A DNA stretch of 21,027 bases from a virus. The position numbers and the translations under genes are program-made. Position 1 is the stretch's first letter. The number at the start of each line of letters is the position of its first letter. The stretch spans positions 1 to 21,027 of IMG/VR virus record IMGVR_UViG_3300049846_000332; one strand, given 5' to 3'. Below the pieces are notes generated by a model. The model saw nothing but the letters and a program-made list of their open reading frames with translations, was not told the DNA's origin and searched no databases. This document shows positions 1-6,702 of the stretch, piece by piece.

Positions 1-84
1 GGAAGGGGGTAGATTCGCGCAGTTGTGTGTAGGCGTATATGCACTCTCCCACCCAAGCGATAAATAGGGGGGGGTAACAACCCC
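1..84 (+). other. G-rich leader; possible 3' end of an upstream gene; small hairpin
   Basis: No complete gene lies here. One frame is open from base 2 to a TAG at 65-67 and would encode the last 21 residues of an upstream protein, but this is too short to assign. The stretch holds two long G tracts (5-9 and 67-74). Bases 71-75 (GGGGT) and 80-84 (ACCCC) form a perfect 5-bp inverted repeat around AACA, just upstream of the promoter -35 box. It could be an operator, a hairpin at the end of an upstream transcript, or chance. There is no T-run, so it is not a convincing terminator. Confidence 0.3.
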
Positions 85-113
85 TTGACATTCCATCAAT
101 ACTCACCTACTAT
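85..113 (+). promoter_or_regulatory. Sigma70-type promoter immediately upstream of the first gene
   Basis: TTGACA at 85-90 is a perfect -35 box. It is followed by a 17-base spacer and TACTAT at 108-113, which matches the -10 consensus at four of six positions, including the important first two and last bases. Transcription would start near 119-122, practically on the ATG at 123. A GGGGT/ACCCC dyad abuts the -35 box and could be a regulator site. This is the only promoter-like pair I found outside coding sequence, so it may drive the whole rightward structural operon. Inference from sequence only. Confidence 0.5.
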
Positions 114-122
114 TACTGGTAT

Positions 123-557
123 ATGGAAGAGATTATTGCTTTTTACAATCAATTCAGGGTAGCTCCTGATAAGGTACGTACTGACGATATTGAACTATGG
201 GCGGGGGTATGTAAGTACCTGCTTACTATAAATAGCGACAAGGGGGTAGATGGGGTACTGGAGAGGTATACGGTGGCCAAGGAACAGGGATTTGAGGGGT
301 TACTGGATATGGATGCGAAGGATGTTGACTACTTAATAAAGAGTGGGGCTAGGGGGGTAGCTATACGGGATAAGCTTATATTAGAGGCATTAGCGAGTAA
401 GAACCTACAACTACTAGAGAGCTTGATGGACAGGGCGTATGGGAAGGCGTTGAATAGGAGTATAGAAAGGGTGGAGGAGAAGAAAGAAATTGTTCAGGTG
501 TATTTGCCTGAGAGTAGGAAAATTATCGGGGAGGCTGTACGTGAGATTACTAACTGA
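123..557 (+). CDS. Putative terminase small subunit
   Basis: This 144-residue, mostly charged helical protein sits directly before the large terminase. No catalytic motif is visible. Small terminases bind the packaging site as oligomeric rings and recruit the large subunit. The C-terminal third (about residues 85-140) has the pattern often seen at the end of these proteins: a helix ending in LMDRAYGKALNRS, a charged linker, then the tail IVQVYLPESRK. Position and length fit the family, but sequence divergence leaves the assignment provisional; it could be another small packaging or early protein. No in-frame ATG, GTG or TTG exists between the upstream stop at 75-77 and the ATG at 123, and no Shine-Dalgarno sequence precedes that ATG, so the message may be leaderless. 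Codon use is extreme: 7 of 10 Arg codons are AGG and most Gly codons are GGG. The gene overlaps the next ORF by 17 bases. Confidence 0.55.
   Translation: MEEIIAFYNQFRVAPDKVRTDDIELWAGVCKYLLTINSDKGVDGVLERYTVAKEQGFEGLLDMDAKDVDYLIKSGARGVAIRDKLILEALASKNLQLLESLMDRAYGKALNRSIERVEEKKEIVQVYLPESRKIIGEAVREITN
528..534 (+). promoter_or_regulatory. Shine-Dalgarno site for a GTG-started small ORF
   Basis: GGGGAGG lies six bases before the GTG at 541, inside the end of the preceding gene. This is the best ribosome-binding site in the first kilobase and is the main reason for believing that the 44-residue ORF is translated. Confidence 0.45.
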
Positions 558-675
558 CGAAGAGTGTAGGGAAATCTGGGAGAGTGGGGCGAAGGTTGTT
601 GTGGACTCGGAAGAGGGTAAGCAGGTGATAGCTTGGCTACACAGGGATGTCCAGAGGGTTTCGCATGGAAATTAA
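541..675 (+). CDS. Small hypothetical protein between the terminase genes
   Basis: A 44-residue acidic protein starting at GTG and opening LLTDEECREIWESGAKVV. I do not recognise a family with certainty. Small proteins with a similar 'LTDEE...EIW' opening occur in other phage genomes, but I cannot name a function. The frame is open further upstream to 490, but GTG at 541 follows a strong Shine-Dalgarno sequence (528-534) and is the best start. It overlaps the upstream gene by 17 bases and the large terminase by 11 bases, an arrangement that suggests translational coupling across the three genes. Short length keeps confidence moderate. Confidence 0.5.
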   Translation: MRLLTDEECREIWESGAKVVVDSEEGKQVIAWLHRDVQRVSHGN

Positions 676-2044
676 GCCTCAACCAGGAAAGCAGGAGGAG
701 TTTCTTAGCTCAGAGGCCGATGTGGTTATATATGGGGGGAGTGCTGGATCTGGTAAAAGTTGGTGTATGTTACTAGACCCACTGAGGTATGTAAATGTGC
801 CCGGGTTTTACGCTGTGTTATTTAGGCGTACTTATCCAGAGATAAAGAATCCAGGGGGTTTGTGGGATGAGAGTTGGAAAATATATCCATATACAAACGC
901 AGATGCCAAGGTGGGGGATTATACTTGGGAGTGGCAGACTGGTGGGGTAGAGGGTAGTAAGTTGAAAATGAGCCACATGGAGCATACTAAGGATAAGTAT
1001 AGCTGGCAGGGTTCTCAGATTGCATGGATTGGGTTTGACGAGGTTACGCATTTTGATAGGGATGCGGTGTTGTATATGTTCTCGCGGAATAGGAGTATGT
1101 GCGGGGTTAAGCCGAAGATAAGAATGACGTGTAACCCAGATTCGGAATCATGGGTGCGGGGGATGATAGATTGGTGGATAGATGCGGATACGGGATTGGC
1201 CATAGAGGAAAGATGTAAGCAGATTCGTTGGTTTACTATTGAGAATGATAAGTTTGTTTGGAGCGATATTCCGAAGGATGGGTATAAGAGTTTCCAATTC
1301 ATAGCGGCGAAGCTGACTGATAATCAGAAATTGATGGAGGCTGACCCAGGGTATATTAATAATTTAAAAGCGTTGCCATTGGTTGAGCGTGAGCGGTTGT
1401 TGGGGGGTAACTGGAATATCTCGAATAAAGGCGGGATAATAAAACAAGAATGGTTACAGAAAACATACGAGGGGACTAAGCCTTATCTTCAGATACTACA
1501 ATCGTGGGATACGGCATTTAAGGCGGCTGAGATTAATGACCCATCGAGCTGTACTACGTGGGGAGTGCATAGGGGGGGGATTGATCTGCTTGATGTGATT
1601 AATGAAAGATTAGAGTATCCGTTACTGAAGCAAAGGATAGTGCAACATGCGAAAGATTGGAAGCCCGATGTTGTACTTATTGAGGATAAGGCTTCGGGGC
1701 AATCGCTAATACAGGAATTACGTAGCCAGACCAAGATTCCGATTAAAGCCATCATGCCAACGGCGGATAAAATCACCCGCGCTTCTGTGTGTAGTTTGAT
1801 GTTTGAAAACGGAAAAGTGCATTTACCAGCGGAATTCAAGAATTGGAAAACAGACTATACTTCGCAATTACTTGCGTTTCCAAATGGAAAGCATGACGAT
1901 ATGGTTGATAGTACATCACAAGCGTTATCATATTATATGCACTTAGATATAGACGAAATGTTAGAAAGAAATATTTATGAGCTTGCAGAAGAGGAATTTT
2001 TAGATTATACTGCACCACAAGGTAATATGGTTACAGGATATTAG
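665..2044 (+). CDS. terL: Terminase large subunit (packaging ATPase and nuclease)
   Basis: The DNA-packaging motor: it hydrolyses ATP to push DNA through the portal and cuts concatemers to genome length. With the start at 665 it has 459 residues, normal for the family. The Walker A loop GGSAGSGKS is at 24-32, the Walker B strand IAWIGFDE at 119-126, and a coupling-type motif TCNPD at 155-159. The RNase H-like nuclease supplies its acidic residues from SWDT (D282), LIEDKASG (E340/D341) and HDDMVD (D411, D412, D415). An in-frame ATG at 647 would add six residues; I prefer 665 because the protein then opens MEIKPQPGKQ, as relatives usually do, and AGAGGG lies just upstream. The stop abuts the portal ATG. 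Codon use changes inside the gene: 17 of 28 Gly codons are GGG up to about base 1700, then none of four. Confidence 0.95.
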   Translation: MEIKPQPGKQEEFLSSEADVVIYGGSAGSGKSWCMLLDPLRYVNVPGFYAVLFRRTYPEIKNPGGLWDESWKIYPYTNADAKVGDYTWEWQTGGVEGSKLKMSHMEHTKDKYSWQGSQIAWIGFDEVTHFDRDAVLYMFSRNRSMCGVKPKIRMTCNPDSESWVRGMIDWWIDADTGLAIEERCKQIRWFTIENDKFVWSDIPKDGYKSFQFIAAKLTDNQKLMEADPGYINNLKALPLVERERLLGGNWNISNKGGIIKQEWLQKTYEGTKPYLQILQSWDTAFKAAEINDPSSCTTWGVHRGGIDLLDVINERLEYPLLKQRIVQHAKDWKPDVVLIEDKASGQSLIQELRSQTKIPIKAIMPTADKITRASVCSLMFENGKVHLPAEFKNWKTDYTSQLLAFPNGKHDDMVDSTSQALSYYMHLDIDEMLERNIYELAEEEFLDYTAPQGNMVTGY

Positions 2045-4093
2045 ATGATACCCCAAATAAATCTCCCATTTAAAGATATACTCGCAACAGATAACGTGGC
2101 AGAGCTTCTGGATAAGACAGACTTAGCTGGCATAGGTCAGCACTGCTTTAGGATGTATGAAAGGGATTTGACAAGTAATGCGGAACACTTCGAGCTTCTC
2201 GATAAGATTGATGAGATGCTAAAGCCTAGAACACAAGCGAAATCGTATCCGTATGAGGGGTCGAGTAACGTAAATATTCCATTGATACAAAATGCCGCAA
2301 TAGCTTTCGCAAGTAGGGCTTACGGGATTTTATTTAAAGATGATACTATAGTATATGGCAAGGTGAATGGCTCGGATGAGGGGTTGTTTGATATTACGAA
2401 GTTGGATGAGCAGGGCAAACCAAAAGTTATTGAGGCCGCTGGCGGGAAGAAAAAGAAAGCTGCGCGGATAGCGGGCTTTATGTCGTATCAGCTTTTGTGC
2501 GAAGATAAAAACTGGCAGGAAGATACAGACAAACTTCTTATACAATATCCTGCTTATGGGGAAATGTATCGTAAAAGATATTATGATAAATTCGAGAAAC
2601 GTCAGCGCAGTAGAATCATACACCCAAAAAATTTAATTATAAATAATGAAGCTCGTGCTTTCGATGGTTCGAGGAAAACAGAAATAGATTCTTTATATCC
2701 TTGGGAAATACACGAAAGAATCATGAATAATTTCTACGTAGATTTTGAGTATAAAGATGACGGCACGAATGAGCCGCATGAAATATTAGAGCAGCATACT
2801 CGCTTAGATTTGGATGGCGATGGATACGCAGAGCCGTATATCGTAACACTACATAGTGAAACAAAATTACCGACTAGAATTGTAAAGGCATTTGATGAAG
2901 ATGACGTTACTCGTAAGAACGGAAAAGTGTTGTATATCGAAGAAGATAATTATTATACACAATATATTTTCATCCCAGATATTAGAGGCGGAATTCACGG
3001 AATAGGATTCGGCTACCTTCTTCTTAACTTAAACCAGAACATCAACACATCCATGAATCAACTAAATGATGCTGGTAGATTAAGCAATACTCCTGCCATA
3101 CTAGCGGGTAGGGGTATTCGTATGAAGGGCGGAAAAACACCTGTTACTCCAGGTAAGATGCTATTCGTTGATTCCGATGGTAAAGCGTTGCGTGATAATA
3201 TTTATGAAATACGATTCCCTGAACCAAGTGCTACGTTATATAACTTAGCGCAATTCCTAATTGGATATGCGAAAGAGTTGGGTGGCGTGAGGGATGCGCT
3301 TTCAGGCGAACTACGTAGCGATCTTCCTGCTAATACTGCCTTGGCGATGATAGAGCAGGGTATGAATGAATTCAAATCTATCTTCAAAAGATTATATCGG
3401 GCGATGAGTAAAGAGTACAAAATTCTGTACGACTTAAATGCGGAATATTTAGATGAGGGTGTTTACTTTGAGTATGGTGATAATGAAGGTTACGTTGCGA
3501 GAAAAGATTTTGTTGATGATGATATAGATGTAATGCCCGTTGCGGATTTCAGTGCGCTTACAAGTATTGAAAAACAATACAAGGCACAAAGATACATGGA
3601 GCTTGCAGAGAAACAGTTGATAGCCCCACAATACGCAGCGAAGAAAAACCTTGAAGCTCTTGGCTGTGATGATGAAGAAGAGGCGTTGGATTTCCAACCT
3701 ACGAATCAGGAATTGGATATTCAGAAAGCGGCGTTAGATGTTGAGCGTGAAAAAACTCAACAGAAAATGCTTGACCAAATTAATAAAATGAGAGAGATAG
3801 ATATTAAAGAGAAAAAACTTCCTGCAGAAGTAATGGAGATGGTGGCTACAGCTATTCAGAAAACAGCGGATGCGGAAAGTAAAGAAGAAGGAAGTCAACT
3901 GCAATTTTACGATAGATTCGTAGAGGAAATGAAAGGGCAGTGGGCTGATTATGAAACGAAGAAGGAGATGACAGATGTCGAAGAAGGAGAAGGAGAGGAA
4001 TCAGGAGAGTCTGACGAAGGAGCAACTGGAGTTCCTGAAGTCAACGGAAGCGTTCAAGGCTTACCGCAGGTTCCTACAGGACTTTCGCAATAG
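2045..4093 (+). CDS. Portal protein
   Basis: Forms the dodecameric ring at one capsid vertex through which DNA enters and leaves, and on which the terminase and later the gp4-like adaptor dock. At 682 residues it is similar in size to the P22 portal (about 725). Recognisable features are the segment TRLDLDGDGYAEPYIVTLH near residues 250-270, common in podovirus portals, and a long helical region around residues 430-470 that probably lines the channel. A charged helix at about 560-640 precedes an acidic, Gly/Ser/Pro-rich tail (about 645-682) that is likely disordered. The gene starts on the base after the terminase stop without a clear Shine-Dalgarno sequence, suggesting translational coupling. 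Its last 119 bases also encode the start of the next gene in another frame. Confidence 0.93.
   Translation: MIPQINLPFKDILATDNVAELLDKTDLAGIGQHCFRMYERDLTSNAEHFELLDKIDEMLKPRTQAKSYPYEGSSNVNIPLIQNAAIAFASRAYGILFKDDTIVYGKVNGSDEGLFDITKLDEQGKPKVIEAAGGKKKKAARIAGFMSYQLLCEDKNWQEDTDKLLIQYPAYGEMYRKRYYDKFEKRQRSRIIHPKNLIINNEARAFDGSRKTEIDSLYPWEIHERIMNNFYVDFEYKDDGTNEPHEILEQHTRLDLDGDGYAEPYIVTLHSETKLPTRIVKAFDEDDVTRKNGKVLYIEEDNYYTQYIFIPDIRGGIHGIGFGYLLLNLNQNINTSMNQLNDAGRLSNTPAILAGRGIRMKGGKTPVTPGKMLFVDSDGKALRDNIYEIRFPEPSATLYNLAQFLIGYAKELGGVRDALSGELRSDLPANTALAMIEQGMNEFKSIFKRLYRAMSKEYKILYDLNAEYLDEGVYFEYGDNEGYVARKDFVDDDIDVMPVADFSALTSIEKQYKAQRYMELAEKQLIAPQYAAKKNLEALGCDDEEEALDFQPTNQELDIQKAALDVEREKTQQKMLDQINKMREIDIKEKKLPAEVMEMVATAIQKTADAESKEEGSQLQFYDRFVEEMKGQWADYETKKEMTDVEEGEGEESGESDEGATGVPEVNGSVQGLPQVPTGLSQ
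3962..3967 (+). promoter_or_regulatory. Shine-Dalgarno site inside the portal gene
   Basis: AAGGAG ends seven bases before the ATG at 3975. It shows that the next gene starts well inside the portal coding sequence, and that the 119-base overlap is not merely an over-called start. Confidence 0.6.
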
Positions 4094-4286
4094 AACCTTA
4101 GAAAGGTTAGGTGCGGCAGAATATCTAACTGAAGATTCATTCAGTACACTAAACAACTACGCAAATGTTTTGGGAAAAATTGAAGGACTTGATCTCGCAA
4201 GCGAGCTTGAGTATGAAATCGTGCGTGAGTTTTATAGAGGAATTACTAACATAGAGGAAAGCGAAGATGGCGAAAGTACAATTTAA
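3975..4286 (+). CDS. Small helical protein of unknown function, head module
   Basis: A 103-residue, highly charged, apparently all-helical protein (for example EQLEFLKSTEAFKAYRRF) with no signal peptide, membrane segment or catalytic motif. I do not recognise the family. It begins inside the portal gene with a textbook ribosome-binding site and ends 20 bases inside the co-chaperonin gene, so it is embedded in the capsid-assembly operon and probably made together with portal and co-chaperonin. A role in head assembly is inferred from position only. The first 39 residues are encoded by bases that also encode the acidic portal tail. An internal start after the overlap is less likely because no comparable Shine-Dalgarno sequence is seen there. 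Confidence 0.75.
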   Translation: MSKKEKERNQESLTKEQLEFLKSTEAFKAYRRFLQDFRNRTLERLGAAEYLTEDSFSTLNNYANVLGKIEGLDLASELEYEIVREFYRGITNIEESEDGESTI

Positions 4287-4602
4287 TCCTGATGAGTGGG
4301 AGCTATTAAATAATTGGGTATTAGTAGAAGTAGAGAAGGTAGAGGAAAAAACAGCAGGTGGAATATACCTAGCTGACGCATCAAGAGAACGTGAACAACA
4401 TGGTCGTATCTACGGCAAGTTATTAAAAATGTCTGAAGGGGCTTACCCTTATCCAGAGTTTCCAAGAAAACCAGAATTAAATACTATAGTAAGTTTTGAC
4501 CGTCATGCAGGAAAATATGCGGATGATGATGGTATATACAGGTTCTTATCTGACATGGATATAATTGCATTTAAACCAACCAAGGAGAATACTAATGGCT
4601 GA
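4267..4602 (+). CDS. GroES-like (cpn10) co-chaperonin
   Basis: A 111-residue protein that matches GroES in layout. An opening strand WVLVEVEKVEEK (residues 17-28) precedes the mobile-loop segment TAGGIYLADAS (29-39), corresponding to the GroES loop SAGGIVLTGS whose hydrophobic triplet (IVL; here I33-Y34-L35) contacts GroEL. HGRIYGKLLKM then parallels RGEVLAVGNG, and the end SDMDIIAFKP parallels SESDILAIVEA. Length equals that of T4 gp31, the phage co-chaperonin that replaces GroES during coat folding. Between the loop and the C-terminus, this protein carries an extra segment rich in Pro and aromatic residues (about 52-75). Placement between portal, scaffold and coat genes supports a role with host GroEL in folding the capsid protein. 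The host partner and strict need for it are inference. It overlaps its neighbours by 20 and 8 bases. Confidence 0.88.
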   Translation: MAKVQFNPDEWELLNNWVLVEVEKVEEKTAGGIYLADASREREQHGRIYGKLLKMSEGAYPYPEFPRKPELNTIVSFDRHAGKYADDDGIYRFLSDMDIIAFKPTKENTNG

Positions 4603-5557
4603 CCTACAAAAGCTTTCTAATGATTTAATGACGGGGGAGGCCGCACCAGCGCAAGAGGCGGAAGCTACGCAGGCGGTTGAGCAGACGGAATATGCTGGTA
4701 AGGATCTTACGCAGATGTCTATTGACGAAAAAAAAGCTTACGCAATAGACCAGGGCTGGAAACCAAAAGATCAGTGGAAGGGTGATACATCTAAGTGGAC
4801 TGATTTCGATGAGTTCGCAGATAGGCACAGTAATATATATATACGTTTGGAAAAAGCGGAGAAAGCAAATGAGAAAACAAGCGAAATGCTTGCACGTCAG
4901 GCTGAGTTGCACAAAAAAACACTAGAAAGGCAGGAAGCTAGGTACAAAAAAGAACTAGCTGATAAGCTTGCAGAGCTAAACGCACAGAAAAAACAGGCTA
5001 AAGATGATTTAGACGTAGATAAAGTAGAGCGTTTAACGGAAGAAGTAAGGCAAACTGAGCAGGAAATCAAGGATATTGACACTGCTCCGAAAGAAGATAC
5101 GCAGCGTATGATACAAGAAACTCAGCGTATTTTGAACGATTGGCAGTTAAAAAATCCTTGGTATGGCAAGGATTTGACGCTTACAGCAGAAGCGGATAGA
5201 ATTGCGCCGTATATCGGGAAAATGCACCCAGATCTAACTCCACAAGAGCGCTTGAAAATGGTGGAAGATGAGGTTAAACGTAGATACCCAGATGATTTTA
5301 GAAATAAAAATCAAGATAGGCAACCAGTTGATTATGGTGGAGAAAGAAATGCTGCTGCACCACGTCAGACATACAAAAAATTCGGTGTGAATGATTTAGA
5401 ACCTACTGATAGAATGTTGTTCGAAAGGTATAAAAAGAATAGCTGGGGCATACCTAAAAAGCAGCAGACACCAGAGCGTTTGAAGGAATCAGAAGATAAA
5501 TTTTTCGAGGACTTAAGAGAAATTTACGAGGCTGACAAAAGAAAGAATAAAAATTAA
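4595..5557 (+). CDS. Scaffold-like head assembly protein
   Basis: A 320-residue, very hydrophilic protein immediately before the coat region, the usual place for a scaffold that guides procapsid assembly and is then released or cleaved. The N-terminal 45 residues are Ala/Glu/Gln-rich and probably disordered. GWKPKDQWKGDTSKWTDFDE (about 54-73) is a pattern typical of phage scaffold-type proteins. A long coiled coil runs over about residues 80-165, rich in Lys, Glu, Gln and Leu. The C-terminus is Lys-rich, as expected for coat-binding scaffolds. The start was set at 4595 (AAGGAG at 4582-4587, seven bases upstream) rather than an in-frame ATG at 4565, which has no ribosome-binding site and lies deep in the co-chaperonin gene. 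No protease motif is visible. Confidence 0.8.
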   Translation: MADLQKLSNDLMTGEAAPAQEAEATQAVEQTEYAGKDLTQMSIDEKKAYAIDQGWKPKDQWKGDTSKWTDFDEFADRHSNIYIRLEKAEKANEKTSEMLARQAELHKKTLERQEARYKKELADKLAELNAQKKQAKDDLDVDKVERLTEEVRQTEQEIKDIDTAPKEDTQRMIQETQRILNDWQLKNPWYGKDLTLTAEADRIAPYIGKMHPDLTPQERLKMVEDEVKRRYPDDFRNKNQDRQPVDYGGERNAAAPRQTYKKFGVNDLEPTDRMLFERYKKNSWGIPKKQQTPERLKESEDKFFEDLREIYEADKRKNKN

Positions 5558-5598
5558 GTTGCAAATTTTATTATTTAATAATACAATGGAGAGGAATC

Positions 5599-6060
5599 AT
5601 GGTAAAAGACCAGATTGATAAGACCGAAGCCGCTACTGAAACAGAAAGAAAAAGAAGAAAAGTAAGAGCGGGTAGTACAAGCGAAGTAAAACTAAAATCC
5701 GATTATTTTAATCCGTATATAACTGATGACAGTTATGAATATAGGTTAGTAAATGATGAGGATGAATATCGTGTCAGCACCCTTGAGGATAATGATTGGG
5801 ATAAAGTAACTGACGGTAAGAATAAAGTAGTTCGACAAGCTTGCGGTACTTTAAAAGATGGTCGTACACAGCATCGTATCTTAATGCGTAAACGCAAAGA
5901 GTGGTATGATGCAGACCAGAAAGAAAAACTAGCTCCGTTAGATGAAATGGAAAAGGAGCTTCTCCGAGGACAAGGCAAAGAAGGCTTTGGCAATAACAAG
6001 GTGGAAGCTGACAAATTTTACATTCCAAAAGATTCTAAGAATCGAGTAGAGCATAAGTAA
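5599..6060 (+). CDS. Conserved-looking phage head-region protein, unknown function
   Basis: A 153-residue charged protein. The core contains YEYRLVNDEDEYRVSTLE, then DWDKV, a run ending RQACGTLKDGR, and LMRKRKEWYDADQKEK, followed by an acidic helix and a short C-terminal stretch ending in Pro-Lys motifs. I have a sense of similar small proteins between scaffold and coat genes in other podovirus-like genomes, but cannot name a function. It may be a minor scaffold or capsid-associated factor. GGAGAGG at 5588-5594 sits just before the ATG. No membrane segment or enzyme motif is seen. Confidence 0.78.
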   Translation: MVKDQIDKTEAATETERKRRKVRAGSTSEVKLKSDYFNPYITDDSYEYRLVNDEDEYRVSTLEDNDWDKVTDGKNKVVRQACGTLKDGRTQHRILMRKRKEWYDADQKEKLAPLDEMEKELLRGQGKEGFGNNKVEADKFYIPKDSKNRVEHK

Positions 6061-6115
6061 AACATAGTCATACATAGCTTCCGCATTTTTTAACAATTTA
6101 TAAGGAGGCTATAAC

Positions 6116-6682
6116 ATGCCAAATACTAACATTCCAGGTGTAGATATAGTCCAATACGAGGGCAGAAAACCACAATTACGTACTTACGTAGTTCCGACTT
6201 CTGATTCCACAGCTATTGGTCTTGGAGCTTTTGTAAAATACACAGGCTCAACAACTACCTACTCTGGCGATCTACAATTCTATCCTATCGTTGCGAAAGC
6301 TGGATCTGCTGATACCATTTGCGGTATCGTAGTTGGTGTTCTGCCTGTAACAGGTGATTCACTAACATATAGAGCAGCATCTACTGAACGTCTAGTTACT
6401 GTTGACGTTGATCCAGATGTTCGCTTTGCGATTCCTATGAGTGGCGCCCTAGTTGCTGCTGACATTGGTAACAACGCTAATATCGTTGATGCTACTACAG
6501 TAAATGGACTAGGTATACAGCAAGAAGCTCTACTAACTTCATCTATCAATACAACCTCTACACTTCAAGTAAGAATTGAGGCTGTTGAACAACGTAATGA
6601 TAATGCTGCTGTAGATTCTTACACACGCGTAGTTTGCAAAATCAACAGACACTTCTTTGCTGATAATACAGCAGGTGTATAA
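6116..6682 (+). CDS. Probable capsid-associated or decoration protein
   Basis: A 188-residue, beta-rich protein of low charge placed directly before the major capsid gene. The central pattern RLVTVDVDPDVRFAIPM, then a small Ala/Asn-rich stretch, VNGLGIQQEALLTSS, TLQVRIEAVEQRNDNA and a closing VCKINRHFF is like that of structural proteins paired with coat proteins in many environmental tailed phages. It may bind the outside of the capsid or stabilise it. AAGGAGG at 6102-6108, seven bases before ATG, is the strongest ribosome-binding site in the window, consistent with a protein needed in many copies. Codon use resembles the coat gene and not the terminase genes. The exact role is inference. 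Confidence 0.72.
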   Translation: MPNTNIPGVDIVQYEGRKPQLRTYVVPTSDSTAIGLGAFVKYTGSTTTYSGDLQFYPIVAKAGSADTICGIVVGVLPVTGDSLTYRAASTERLVTVDVDPDVRFAIPMSGALVAADIGNNANIVDATTVNGLGIQQEALLTSSINTTSTLQVRIEAVEQRNDNAAVDSYTRVVCKINRHFFADNTAGV

Positions 6683-6702
6683 CCCAATAATGGAGAAATA
6701 AC

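Noticed and set aside
67-360. G-quadruplex-forming sequence
   Set aside because: The G tracts are long but mostly too far apart: I could not find four runs of three or more G with loops of up to seven bases. Two-run clusters such as 345-357 do not meet the standard pattern.
647-664. Earlier ATG for the large terminase (adds MSRGFR)
   Set aside because: It has no ribosome-binding site and increases the overlap with the upstream ORF. The ATG at 665 gives the usual MEIKPQPGKQ-type opening. The difference is only six residues, so it remains possible.
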